64,000 nucleotides of DNA from Agarivorans albus. GTDB taxonomy: Bacteria > Pseudomonadota > Gammaproteobacteria > Enterobacterales > Celerinatantimonadaceae. The notes under the pieces were generated by a model, which did no database searches, was not told the DNA's origin, and saw only the letters and a list, made by a program, of their open reading frames with translations. Position numbers and translations under genes: made by a program. The first letter of the stretch is position 1. Every line of letters starts with the position of its first letter. This document shows positions 35,636 to 43,010 of the stretch, piece by piece. The stretch covers positions 1,084,972 through 1,148,971 of the forward strand of contig NZ_AP023032.1 of assembly GCF_019670105.1 (NCBI RefSeq), given 5' to 3'.

Positions 35636-36718
35636 TTAACCCTCCTTCGCATCTAATAAATCACCTACTTGCTGTCCTTCGCTTAGGTAACGGCTACCAG
35701 CAACAATGATTTTATCGGCTTCTTTAAAGTCGCCGCTTACGCATACGTGTTGCTGAGTTTGGTTTACGATTTCACTGGCTACGGCTTCAACCTTGTGATT
35801 GTGAACGCGGTAAACTTTGGCCTTTGCTCCCTCAAGAATTAAGGCTGAATGCGGCAAGCAGTAGCGAGCTTGTTCAGATTGCGAGAGCGCTAAGCTTAGT
35901 TGAACCGATTTGCCCGGATACACCTCATCGAGAGTCTGCTCAAGCTTAAGTTTTACCGTATAGGTTTGCTTGATGAGGTCTGGCACGGTGGCAATCTCAC
36001 TCACCTTGGCGTTTATGCTATCGGTTTTATCGTGCCAACTAACTTGCGCAGCTTGGCCAATGCTAAAGGCATTAATTTGATTCTCTGGCACTTCTATCAC
36101 GGCTTCTAAGTGCTCGGGCTGGTGTAAGGTAAACACGCGCAGCGCAGGTACTGCTTGTTCGTGTTCTTCGGCAAAGCGTTGAGCAATTACCCCATCAAAA
36201 GGCGCGCGTAACTCGGTATAACGCAGTGCATCTTTAGCGCGTTGAATATTCTGGTTCACTACTTCAACGCTGGCATCGGCGCGTTGTTTGCCGCTAAGTG
36301 CGCGGTTTAGGTTAACCGGTGCTATGGCGTTGTCTTGGCTGGCTTGCTCAACCCGCTGGTATTCGTTGTGGGCGAGAGCTTGGGCCGACTCCGCTTCAAG
36401 TAGCTTGGCTTCTAGCTCAAGCAGGCTTACTTGGTAGTCGTGTGGGTCTAGGCGCGCAAGCACTTGCCCTTTGGTCACGCTTTGGCCATTGCTTACCAGT
36501 ATTTCTTGAATGGTGCCCGGAACACGAAAGGCCAGCTTAGAGCTGGTGCTTGATTGCAACACACCGTTGTAATAGCTGTTATTAGCTTGGGTGGCGGCAC
36601 TTAGGCTGACTACTTTAACAGGGCGCAGCTTTACATTGCTAATGTCTGCGGTTTGTTCGGTACTGCATGCGCTAAGCAAAGTAGCGCTTAGTGCTAAAGC
36701 GAGATAGGAGTATTTCAT
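35636..36718 (-). CDS. RND efflux periplasmic adaptor (membrane fusion protein)
   Basis: 360 residues from the ATG at 36718 (GGAG six bases upstream); an upstream in-frame ATG at 36748 would destroy the signal sequence. Lipobox LLSACS. The lipoyl half motifs (FRVPGTIQEILVSNGQSVTKGQVLARLDPHD and the later LRAPFDGVIAQRFAEEHEQ) flank a coiled-coil hairpin, followed by beta-barrel and membrane-proximal domains. It links pump and channel. First structural gene of the operon. Confidence 0.93.
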   Translation of the reverse strand: MKYSYLALALSATLLSACSTEQTADISNVKLRPVKVVSLSAATQANNSYYNGVLQSSTSSKLAFRVPGTIQEILVSNGQSVTKGQVLARLDPHDYQVSLLELEAKLLEAESAQALAHNEYQRVEQASQDNAIAPVNLNRALSGKQRADASVEVVNQNIQRAKDALRYTELRAPFDGVIAQRFAEEHEQAVPALRVFTLHQPEHLEAVIEVPENQINAFSIGQAAQVSWHDKTDSINAKVSEIATVPDLIKQTYTVKLKLEQTLDEVYPGKSVQLSLALSQSEQARYCLPHSALILEGAKAKVYRVHNHKVEAVASEIVNQTQQHVCVSGDFKEADKIIVAGSRYLSEGQQVGDLLDAKEG

Positions 36719-36799
36719 TGCGTGCTCCGGTGGAAGGATTAATTGCACGCATGGTAAACAGTTTTATTAAGGCTATCTGCTAGCTAATCTGTTTCGGTG

Positions 36800-36818
36800 T
36801 GTCACAAAAAACGTGACA
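36800..36818. promoter_or_regulatory. Candidate operator of the RND operon
   Basis: TGTCAC (36800-36805) and GTGACA (36813-36818) form a perfect inverted repeat with a 7-base AC-rich centre. It lies 82-100 bp before the adaptor start and just after the end of the LysR gene, so it is well placed for that regulator. Confidence 0.45.
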
Positions 36819-36819
36819 A

Positions 36820-37701
36820 TTACAAATACTCTGGTACACGAGAAGCAATATAATCTAACAGTAGCCGCGCCGTATGGGTTAAACCGTTACGGCTTGGGTA
36901 GACCATCCATGCGTCTTCAGAAGAAGAGACGTGATCTTTCATTAAGTGGCATACCGTGCCTTTTTCTATCATCGGATAAGCCAAAATATAGGGCACTAAG
37001 GCTATGCCTAAACCCGCCTCTACGGCTTGGGCAATGTGGGCGTAGTTATTACTAATATGGTGATGGCTTACTTCGATTTCTTGATTGGTAAACTGCCAGC
37101 GATTCTCTAATTTTTGGCTATAGCTTCGATAAATAATGCAGCTATGTTGCAGTAAATCTTGCGGAGTAATAGGCACTGGGTTTTGTTCTAAATATTCGGG
37201 GCTGGCAATAATCACTTTGCTAAAGCCACCTAGCTTTCTTGCGATAAAACTAGAGTCGTCTAACGAGCCTACATACATTGCCATATCTAGGCCATGCTCA
37301 AATAAACCTTGGTAGCTTTCGTTAGAGTAACGTGCCTCAACATTAATATCGGGATAGCGCTGTTTAAAGTTTTTTAGGATGTCGATTACATAGTGATCAC
37401 TACCTACATTAACCCCCATTTTTACTAAACCACTTGGGCTAGCGGTGTGGCTATGCAAAGCGCTGTTTGCGTCGTTAAGGCGGCGAATAATGTCTTGCAT
37501 GCTTTCGTAGTACTGCTGGCCTTGGGTGGTAAGGTTTAGCTTACGTGTGGTGCGAACAAACAAACGGGTACTTAGGCTTTGTTCTAATTCGTTGATGCGT
37601 CGGCTTACATTAGCGCGAGGTAAATCAAGAGAGTGGGCCGCAGCACTAAAACTGCCCGATTCCACCACTTTTATGAATAAAGAAAGATCTTCTACTCGCA
37701 T
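36820..37701 (-). CDS. LysR-family regulator upstream of the RND operon
   Basis: 293 residues. HTH GSFSAAAHSLDLPRANVSRRINELEQSL (about 16-43), CrgA-like effector domain. Same strand as and 101 bp ahead of the efflux genes; it also faces the outer-membrane protein gene divergently. It probably regulates one of these neighbours. Confidence 0.9.
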   Translation of the reverse strand: MRVEDLSLFIKVVESGSFSAAAHSLDLPRANVSRRINELEQSLSTRLFVRTTRKLNLTTQGQQYYESMQDIIRRLNDANSALHSHTASPSGLVKMGVNVGSDHYVIDILKNFKQRYPDINVEARYSNESYQGLFEHGLDMAMYVGSLDDSSFIARKLGGFSKVIIASPEYLEQNPVPITPQDLLQHSCIIYRSYSQKLENRWQFTNQEIEVSHHHISNNYAHIAQAVEAGLGIALVPYILAYPMIEKGTVCHLMKDHVSSSEDAWMVYPSRNGLTHTARLLLDYIASRVPEYL

Positions 37702-37822
37702 AAGATATTGTCACCAAATTAGATACAAACTGAGCGAAGATTAACAGTATTGATGAGCAATTCAAGTTAAGTGTTTAGCGTTACAGCCTTAACAGCGGCG
37801 CAAACTGTATTGGCACTTTCTC

Positions 37823-37845
37823 ACCTGTAAGATGAACTAACAGGT
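37823..37845. promoter_or_regulatory. Inverted repeat upstream of the outer-membrane protein gene
   Basis: ACCTGT (37823-37828) and ACAGGT (37840-37845) with an 11-base centre lie between the divergent LysR and outer-membrane protein genes, about 105 bp before the latter's ATG. Possible regulator site. Confidence 0.3.
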
Positions 37846-37950
37846 ACTCATTTAGTAGCCTTCTTAGGCAAGGTTAAACTTGCGCCATTATTTGCGGCTA
37901 TGGAATGCCGCTCTTTTCTAAAGGGCATTTCATTATTAGCAGGTAAAAAA

Positions 37951-38649
37951 ATGAAGAAGACAATATTAGCAATAAGCTTGGCGGCGATCTCATCTGGCGT
38001 AATGGCAGAGCAAACTGTCGAGGCAAAAGCCGATGTGAACTATGGTGACCCAACCGCCACCTTTAGCTCTTTAGGTATTTCTCGCAGCAACGAACGTACT
38101 CAGCTAAACGGCACCTATGGCTGGGGAGCGGGCAATATGATCTTTGCCGATTTAGGCGCTGCTGATAAAAAAGATGAACAAGGCAAAATCGATTTTGATT
38201 ATCGCGTTCGTTACTTCAAAGTAAACGATGGTTTGGGTTACTCAGTTGATGTAGTCGGCGATAGAAATACCACTACAGCATTGGTAGGTGGTATGTACAA
38301 ATTTGATATCACCAAGAACATCTCACTGTTCCCGATGCTCTATGGCGGCTACATGAAAAGTAAACTAGATATGCCAATAAAGGACAGTAGCGAAACCTTT
38401 AAAGACTCATCACTAGTACAAGGCGGCTTATACGCCATGTACGCCTTCGACGACGGCCATTGGCTTTACGCCAACCCCAAAGCCACTTACGTAAGCCGAG
38501 CCAAAGATTTTGTGCCGCAAATTGAAGTAGGTGGTGGATACATGATTAATAGCAATATGTCGGTCGGCTTTAAAATTGACCACACTGCAGAAAGCAAAAT
38601 CTCGAAAAAAGACACTGTAGGTTGGCTACAAGCCAGTGTCTACTTTTAG
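37951..38649 (+). CDS. Outer-membrane beta-barrel protein
   Basis: 232 residues from the ATG at 37951 (AGG upstream); an in-frame ATG at 37900 would precede the signal peptide by 17 residues. Signal peptide 1-19 ending VMA. The mature protein alternates polar and hydrophobic residues in strand-like stretches (YRVRYFKVNDGLGYSVDVVG, GYMINSNMSVGFKIDHT) and ends in VYF, the usual outer-membrane assembly signal with a terminal Phe. About ten strands would fit. Specific function unknown. Confidence 0.78.
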   Translation: MKKTILAISLAAISSGVMAEQTVEAKADVNYGDPTATFSSLGISRSNERTQLNGTYGWGAGNMIFADLGAADKKDEQGKIDFDYRVRYFKVNDGLGYSVDVVGDRNTTTALVGGMYKFDITKNISLFPMLYGGYMKSKLDMPIKDSSETFKDSSLVQGGLYAMYAFDDGHWLYANPKATYVSRAKDFVPQIEVGGGYMINSNMSVGFKIDHTAESKISKKDTVGWLQASVYF

Positions 38650-38660
38650 TGTAACTTCAG

Positions 38661-38696
38661 CTTAAACTCAGTAGCGCTTAGCTCTGCTGAGTTAAG
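38661..38696. terminator. Hairpin after the outer-membrane protein gene
   Basis: A roughly 10-bp stem with one bulge (38661-38671 with 38687-38696) follows the stop by 12 bases. There is no T run, so it may stabilise the 3' end rather than terminate. Confidence 0.4.
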
Positions 38697-38911
38697 GCCC
38701 CACATCTGCATTTGGCGCGTGTGCTACGGTGAAAGAGCGCTTAGCTAAAGGCATAAAAATGGCCCATTAACTGTGTTCATATACAGTGTTATTGGTTTTG
38801 CTTCATTTTGCCAAATAAAAGAGAGTAACTTTTGCGCGTTAATCCTTGAGGCTAAGAATTTTCAGGCGTAGTATCAATTACTTAGCTTAGTGTTAAATTA
38901 GATAATAGGTT

Positions 38912-39051
38912 TATTAACTGTGCATGCGCGTTTTGCTCAAAAGTGTATTGAGCCTGTTTCTTGTTTCTTCAATAAATTCAAAAGATTAAGTGTGCGCGTT
39001 TTCTCTGGTCTAATGAGGTAAACGCGCATGCGCAATATACAAATGTTAGAG
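38912..39051 (+). other. Degenerate attC-like site at the left border of the cassette array
   Basis: The right end carries GTTAGAG at 39045-39051, and the bases just before it (TACAAATGTTAGA) match the right end of the fourth attC (TACAAACGTTAGA). A long inverted repeat (TGCATGCGCGTTT near 38920, AAACGCGCATGC near 39021) and a possible left box TATTAAC (38912-38918) give a VCR-like length of about 140 bp, but the arms are unequal. A third copy of GCGCGTTTT at about 38995 complicates the fold. Probably a decayed attC. Confidence 0.45.
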
Positions 39052-39055
39052 TGCA

Positions 39056-39604
39056 ATGATGAAATGTAGAAGTTGCTGCGAATTCATTAAAGAATCATCA
39101 ATTGTTGATGAAATTGAATATTTCGTATGTCCTGCGTGTGGTGAAACCATTGAAATTGACTTGAGCCCTAAGAAATTAAGTTTGAATATCCTCCATCGAA
39201 AGGGAAGTGATAATACTCATGAAAGTTTTTCTTCTGACTTCATGATAAATGGGCAATCACTTTTAACTGATATAGTAAGAAGCGCGGGCGGACAAGGTGA
39301 TTTCCTAGGCTGTTTTGCAAGAGGCTGGGATAATTTGAATGATCACAGCTTAAAACAACTTTTACTACAAGCACCACCTGAAACTGAATCAGGTCGAAGC
39401 CTAATTTATGTTTGTCCAGAGTGCGCTGATATAGGTTGTGGTGCTTACGGGTGCAAAATCACTAAAACTGACAATGAATACATCTGGAGTAACTTTGCAT
39501 ACGAGAATGGGTATGAAGAACCGGAACTAATTCATGGGATAGGCCCTTTTAAATTTAACGTTACAGAATATGAAAACGTGATTAACCGTGCATTTGCACT
39601 CTAA
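39056..39604 (+). CDS. Cassette 1: zinc-ribbon protein of unknown function
   Basis: 182 residues (ATG at 39056 or 39059). The N-terminus has two CxxC pairs (CRSC and CPAC, about 4-28), a zinc ribbon. A second cysteine cluster near 125-140 (CPECADIGCGAYGC) is followed by an aromatic acidic stretch (YIWSNFAYENGYEEPE), a pattern I associate with hypothetical proteins found in many bacteria. No enzyme motif. The stop codon overlaps the left attC box (CTCTAAC). Weak ribosome site, as is common in cassettes. Confidence 0.75.
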   Translation: MMKCRSCCEFIKESSIVDEIEYFVCPACGETIEIDLSPKKLSLNILHRKGSDNTHESFSSDFMINGQSLLTDIVRSAGGQGDFLGCFARGWDNLNDHSLKQLLLQAPPETESGRSLIYVCPECADIGCGAYGCKITKTDNEYIWSNFAYENGYEEPELIHGIGPFKFNVTEYENVINRAFAL

Positions 39605-39673
39605 CAAGTCAATTAACTACGCGCCTACGGCGCCGGACGCAGCAAAGCTGAGCCGGTTATTGAGGCGTTACCT
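39599..39673 (+). other. attC site 1
   Basis: Left box CTCTAAC (39599-39605) and right box GTTACCT (39667-39673). Inside, TCAAT and ATTGA pair, and the centre contains the CGGACGCAGCAAAGCTG motif also present in site 2. One unpaired base interrupts the stem, as expected for an extrahelical base. Confidence 0.75.
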
Positions 39674-39688
39674 GCCTTAGGAGATTTT

Positions 39689-40021
39689 GTGCCCAGCCAA
39701 AAGGAAATATGTAAAAAATTTGATGCAATACCACTTCTTTCACAAGCGGGTGAAAAGCTAGGTATAGCTATCGAAACTATTGGCATGCTGCCAGTTAATG
39801 GCTTGCGACTTGACCCCGAGAATGGAACATGTGGTTGGTATATTTGGTGCGGTGAAGAAATGTCCCAAGACGCTGACTTTTTCAAGCCATTGCACGTAAG
39901 CCATATATCGGAGTATCTACCTGAAGTTGAGCCGTATTTATCGTTGCCTCCAGGTTATAGGTTTTTAGTTGCTGGCGAGTACGAGGATGTATGGCATGAT
40001 TCTCAGCTCACCAGCATGTAA
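39689..40021 (+). CDS. Cassette 2: small immunity-like protein
   Basis: 110 residues from GTG at 39689, preceded by AGGAG six bases away. Soluble. The C-terminal half (HISEYLPEVEPYLSLPPGY then RFLVAGEYEDVWHD) resembles the ending of small proteins often called immunity protein Imm33/DUF2185-like; this is from memory and tentative. A NGTCGWYIWCGEE segment precedes it. No toxin partner is present in the cassette. Stop overlaps the left attC box. Confidence 0.75.
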   Translation: MPSQKEICKKFDAIPLLSQAGEKLGIAIETIGMLPVNGLRLDPENGTCGWYIWCGEEMSQDADFFKPLHVSHISEYLPEVEPYLSLPPGYRFLVAGEYEDVWHDSQLTSM

Positions 40022-40075
40022 CAAGTTTAGGCAATCGGACGCAGCAAAGCTGCGCCGTTGCTAAAAGCGTTATAA
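40016..40075 (+). other. attC site 2
   Basis: Left box ATGTAAC (40016-40022), right box GTTATAA (40069-40075). Between them the arms pair almost completely: TTTAG/CTAAA, GCAA/TTGC, CGG/CCG, CGCAGC/GCTGCG around an AAA loop. Exactly two left-arm bases (a T after GCAA and an A after CGG) are unpaired, the extrahelical bases that orient attC recombination. Confidence 0.88.
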
Positions 40076-40087
40076 GCTGGTGAGGCT

Positions 40088-40330
40088 GTGAGTTACTTTT
40101 TAATTATTTTTGGCGGTTTGATAGTTGTCTATACGTTACTCGCCTATATTACTGGTCTTCCGCAACTGACAGACTTTCTTCCAATTGGCGTCGGTTCCGA
40201 TCAGCCGAGTGGGCAGTTTTATAAGGTAGTTCCCAGTGATAAGTCTGATTATGGGCCAATGTATATGCTCGGGCTTGGCATCATTCTTTTGGTGGCGGGG
40301 TTCGGCATTAAATATTTACTATCGCGCTAG
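40088..40330 (+). CDS. Cassette 3: small two-segment membrane protein
   Basis: 80 residues from GTG at 40088 (GAGG close upstream). Two membrane segments (about 2-20 and 59-77) with a polar loop of ~38 residues between (LPQLTDFLPIGVGSDQ...). No family recognised. It begins 19 bases after the right box of attC 2 and ends 8 bases before the left box of attC 3. Confidence 0.65.
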   Translation: MSYFLIIFGGLIVVYTLLAYITGLPQLTDFLPIGVGSDQPSGQFYKVVPSDKSDYGPMYMLGLGIILLVAGFGIKYLLSR

Positions 40331-40337
40331 GTGGCGC

Positions 40338-40454
40338 TTATAACAAACCGGTGCAAGCGAGCGCCTTACGCTACACTTTTTTGCGTATTCGCTGCGCTCA
40401 ATATTAACGCAAAAAAGACTTCGTTTCAGGCGCCGCCTGACCGGGGCGTTAAAT
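40338..40454 (+). other. attC site 3 (long, VCR-like)
   Basis: Left box TTATAAC (40338-40344), right box GTTAAAT (40448-40454, a perfect GTTRRRY). 117 bp. CCGGT pairs with ACCGG near the ends, further imperfect pairing follows, and a perfect inner inverted repeat CTTTTTTGCG / CGCAAAAAAG closes the fold. The length is like Vibrio cholerae repeats. Confidence 0.8.
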
Positions 40455-40467
40455 GCAAAAGGAAGTT

Positions 40468-40896
40468 ATGGATTACGATAAGATGTATAAAGAATTATTT
40501 GCTCCTCTTGAGAAAAAATACGGGGAGCTGGATGACAATACGAGCACGTCCATAGTGGGTTTTTCAGTTGGTGGTCCTGTCTCTTTATCAAAAATTGAAG
40601 ATAGAAAGCTCTATGTAACCTGTGAACTCGCAGCATATCCAGAACAGCAAGCTAGCGCCGAAGGATTGAAGTTTGAACTATTTTCAATTGGCGTTTTTTC
40701 TGAAGAATGGTGCCGATCTGTATTTACCGCTCTTGGTAACCTTACTTTTGAAGCAAAATTAGGGGATCGTCATACAATCAACATATCTGGATTAATTGAA
40801 GGCCCAGAGGCAACTAATACAGTTCAACTGCGCTTGTTTAGCAAAACTGATATTGGTAATGAGAAATATGGTCTTTATGAAGTCGTCGCGGTGTAA
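40468..40896 (+). CDS. Cassette 4: hypothetical soluble protein
   Basis: 142 residues from the ATG at 40468, which has AAGGAA close upstream; an in-frame ATG at 40453 lies inside the attC right box and would add five residues. Mixed alpha/beta character, no signal peptide or membrane segment. Motifs such as TSIVGFSVGGPVSLSKI and LRLFSKTDIGNEKYGLYEVV are not known to me. One cysteine (EEWCRS). No function assigned. Confidence 0.72.
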   Translation: MDYDKMYKELFAPLEKKYGELDDNTSTSIVGFSVGGPVSLSKIEDRKLYVTCELAAYPEQQASAEGLKFELFSIGVFSEEWCRSVFTALGNLTFEAKLGDRHTINISGLIEGPEATNTVQLRLFSKTDIGNEKYGLYEVVAV

Positions 40897-40898
40897 GC

Positions 40899-40958
40899 AT
40901 TTAACAAATGCAGGCAGTCGACGCGTAAAAGCCTGCGCAACTGCTACAAACGTTAGAA
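40899..40958 (+). other. attC site 4
   Basis: Left box ATTTAAC (40899-40905, perfect RYYYAAC) and right box GTTAGAA (40952-40958). 60 bp. GCAGT on the left arm pairs with ACTGC on the right; the inner part pairs less well. It shares its right-end sequence with the array's left border. Confidence 0.75.
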
Positions 40959-40971
40959 GCCATGGATAGAT

Positions 40972-41631
40972 ATGAGCATTAAACAAGAATGGCAAAGGAA
41001 GTGGAGAGAAGCTTTAGGTGAGCCCACTGATTCAATGCCTGATATCAGAGAGGATTATGCTCTTCATTTCGACATATGGAATGTCGGTGATGACAAACTA
41101 CAAGAATGTTTTTCAATATTCCCTAATGGCGACCGACTTCTAAAGCGAGTTAACGAAGTAAGGAAAACTCATCCTCAATCTACAGAAATCGATGATGAGA
41201 AACTTTTAAACAAGCTTGATCAGCTAAATAAGGATATCGAAACTGTACTCCGAGATTTTGGAGATGGCGGACTCATCGAATTAAATGGAGAAAAGTCTAC
41301 AGCGAAGAAACGCTCCGTTTATAGAGGAGGCGAATCACTGAGACGTGAAGTACTTAAAAATGCTGATTCACCAACTGTGCATTTAGATGATGATCTGTGT
41401 GAAATCATAGAAAAACACTGTGGTGAGGAAGGTTATGAAGCCTTTTTCTTTTTAAGTGAGCCTCTATATCAGTTGTCCGGTTGCTATTACTCAGTTTCAC
41501 ACTGGATAGCATGGGCTATGGTAGAAAAAGAGTACGATGCTGATCCATATCAGGCAGCATTTGATTTATACAAAATAAAGGCACAGGCTGGGTGGTCAAA
41601 TGACGAGCAATTCATTTACATCGTCAGCTAA
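40972..41631 (+). CDS. Cassette 5: hypothetical soluble protein
   Basis: 219 residues from ATG at 40972; only a weak GGAT upstream. N-terminal half helical and highly charged (LLNKLDQLNKDIETVLRDFGDGG looks coiled-coil). The C-terminal half is rich in aromatic residues (YEAFFFLSEPLYQLSGCYYSVSHWIAWAMVEKEY). No signal peptide. Family not recognised; visibly AT-richer than flanking chromosomal genes. Confidence 0.75.
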   Translation: MSIKQEWQRKWREALGEPTDSMPDIREDYALHFDIWNVGDDKLQECFSIFPNGDRLLKRVNEVRKTHPQSTEIDDEKLLNKLDQLNKDIETVLRDFGDGGLIELNGEKSTAKKRSVYRGGESLRREVLKNADSPTVHLDDDLCEIIEKHCGEEGYEAFFFLSEPLYQLSGCYYSVSHWIAWAMVEKEYDADPYQAAFDLYKIKAQAGWSNDEQFIYIVS

Positions 41632-41633
41632 GC

Positions 41634-41738
41634 TTCTAACAAGGCAATGCAATCTGACTTCGCAACCTGTCACTCGTTTTGCCATAAATCCGGCAAAACC
41701 AGCGCCAGCTTGCTACGCAGTTGATTGCGGCGTTACTT
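41634..41738 (+). other. attC site 5 (right end of the array)
   Basis: Left box TTCTAAC (41634-41640), right box GTTACTT (41732-41738). 105 bp. GCAATC pairs with GATTGC near the ends, and GTTTTGCC with GGCAAAAC forms a perfect inner stem. No further cassette follows. Confidence 0.75.
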
Positions 41739-41767
41739 CTCGCCTAGCGCATTTACTCACTCCCAAC

Positions 41768-41796
41768 AAAAAGCCCTCAACAACGAGGGCTTTTTT
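41768..41796. terminator. Bidirectional terminator
   Basis: AGCCCTC (41772-41778) pairs with GAGGGCT (41785-41791), with A's before and T's after. It closes the converging three-gene operon and bounds the cassette array on its right. Confidence 0.9.
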
Positions 41797-41819
41797 GCAA
41801 TACCTTTCCTGTGTAGCTT

Positions 41820-43010
41820 TTAGAAAAAGTAGGCCATGTTTACTTGAACAAAGCTGTCTTTACTAAAGGCGTAGGTTGGGTCTGCAAGGTCATCGGCGTC
41901 GATGTACCAAAGATCTAGCTCGCCTTTCCAGTTTTCGCCAAAGCGGCGGCTGGCTTCTAGGGTGACTACGTTGGTGTTGTAGTCGAGGTCTATCGCGCCA
42001 CCTAACAAAAACTCGGTACTTTGCGCGTCGTTTAATACTAAGCGAGCGCCTAAGTAGAGGTCGTTTTGAAAGGTAGAGGTAGCTTCTTTGCCGTCACTAT
42101 TCCAGTTGTACTCGGTGAGTAGCCCTAAATCGGCAATGCTGTCGAATAAACCCACTAGGGTATATTCGTAACCGCCCACAGCTGCGGTGTAACTGTTGCT
42201 GCTGGTATTGCGATATAAGCCTTCAAACTTCCATAACCAATCGCCAATGGTGGCTTGTAAATCTAAGCCAAGTTGGTCCATTTGCTCATAATAAGGGGTA
42301 AGTTTAGTGCCGTCGGCGCTAGCAATTAGCAGTGGGTCGCGGTTGGTGCCACGAAAATAGGCGGTGCCTACGTCCCAGTCGCCAAAAGTTTGCGCCCAGC
42401 GCAGGGCTAGATCAACGTGTTTGTTTTTAGCGCCCGATTCATACTGGGCATTATCTTGGTCTACCGGCAATGGTGGGCGAAAGCGGCCATCTACGCCGGC
42501 AAAGGTTCGCTCTCTAAAGCCCGGTAAAATGAATACATCCCAAATGCCGGAGTCTTGATAGGTATTAAAGTGCAGCATGGGTTGGCCAAGCTTTTCGTCG
42601 CCATCGGGCGATTCGATAAAGTCGGTTTGGTTTATCACATCTACCAAGTGCTGGGTTTCGGTTACGCCCCAAAACACTTTGGCTATGCCAATTTCCAGCT
42701 CGTATTCGTCGGCTAGGTGTAGCCATTTAAGCTCGCGAATGTCGGCGTGAGTGCGCTCGCTATCCATGGAGTCGGCCCGTGCAAAGGGCGTAAAGGTGAT
42801 GCTGTCGATGCCATCGTTCCACTCCCAGTACAGCTCGGGCTCGGCACTTATCGAGCCTTGGTGTTGCTGGTCTTGGCCCGGAAAAGCACCTTGCTCGAAA
42901 AAGCCACGATATTGCACTGCCACGTTGCCGCGCAGCTCCATGGCGGTACTGCTTAAACTAAGCGCCGTTAGGCTACACGCTAGGGCTAGCTTCGTGTATT
43001 GTGCGTTCAT
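41820..43010 (-). CDS. Outer-membrane beta-barrel protein of the MMPL operon (DUF1302-like)
   Basis: 396 residues. Signal peptide 1-23 ending STA. Strand-rich sequence with an aromatic end (NMAYFF) expected for an outer-membrane barrel. Segments like FARADSMDSERTHADIRELKWLHLADEYELEIGIAKVFWG resemble DUF1302-type porins. Its ATG shares one base with the stop of the LolA-like gene (TAATG), so translation is coupled. Together with the two upstream genes it suggests a trans-envelope export route. Confidence 0.8.
   Translation of the reverse strand: MNAQYTKLALACSLTALSLSSTAMELRGNVAVQYRGFFEQGAFPGQDQQHQGSISAEPELYWEWNDGIDSITFTPFARADSMDSERTHADIRELKWLHLADEYELEIGIAKVFWGVTETQHLVDVINQTDFIESPDGDEKLGQPMLHFNTYQDSGIWDVFILPGFRERTFAGVDGRFRPPLPVDQDNAQYESGAKNKHVDLALRWAQTFGDWDVGTAYFRGTNRDPLLIASADGTKLTPYYEQMDQLGLDLQATIGDWLWKFEGLYRNTSSNSYTAAVGGYEYTLVGLFDSIADLGLLTEYNWNSDGKEATSTFQNDLYLGARLVLNDAQSTEFLLGGAIDLDYNTNVVTLEASRRFGENWKGELDLWYIDADDLADPTYAFSKDSFVQVNMAYFF

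Larger units (their letters stand above)
39045..41738 (+). mobile_element. Integron gene-cassette array without integrase (CALIN-type)
   Basis: Five consecutive units, each one gene followed by one attC-like site, all on the plus strand. Cutting at the G/TT of each right box gives cassettes of about 622, 402, 379, 504 and 780 bp. Stops lie within about 13 bases of the next left box, and starts within about 25 bases of the previous right box, leaving almost no other DNA. No intI gene is found in the window. The genes differ in style from the flanking chromosome and are unfamiliar. Known biology: such cassettes are excised and reinserted as folded single strands by integron integrases. Confidence 0.85.

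Noticed and set aside
39625..39885. 86-residue minus-strand ORF in the cassette array
   Set aside because: It crosses attC 1 and lies antisense to the cassette 2 gene; cassettes here all read on the plus strand.
40331..40555. 74-residue ORF overlapping attC 3
   Set aside because: It reads through the folded attC arms and overlaps the cassette 4 gene in another frame; explained by the recombination site.
39045..41738. Toxin-antitoxin module in the cassette array
   Set aside because: Each cassette holds a single ORF, with no tightly paired second gene and no recognisable toxin family.
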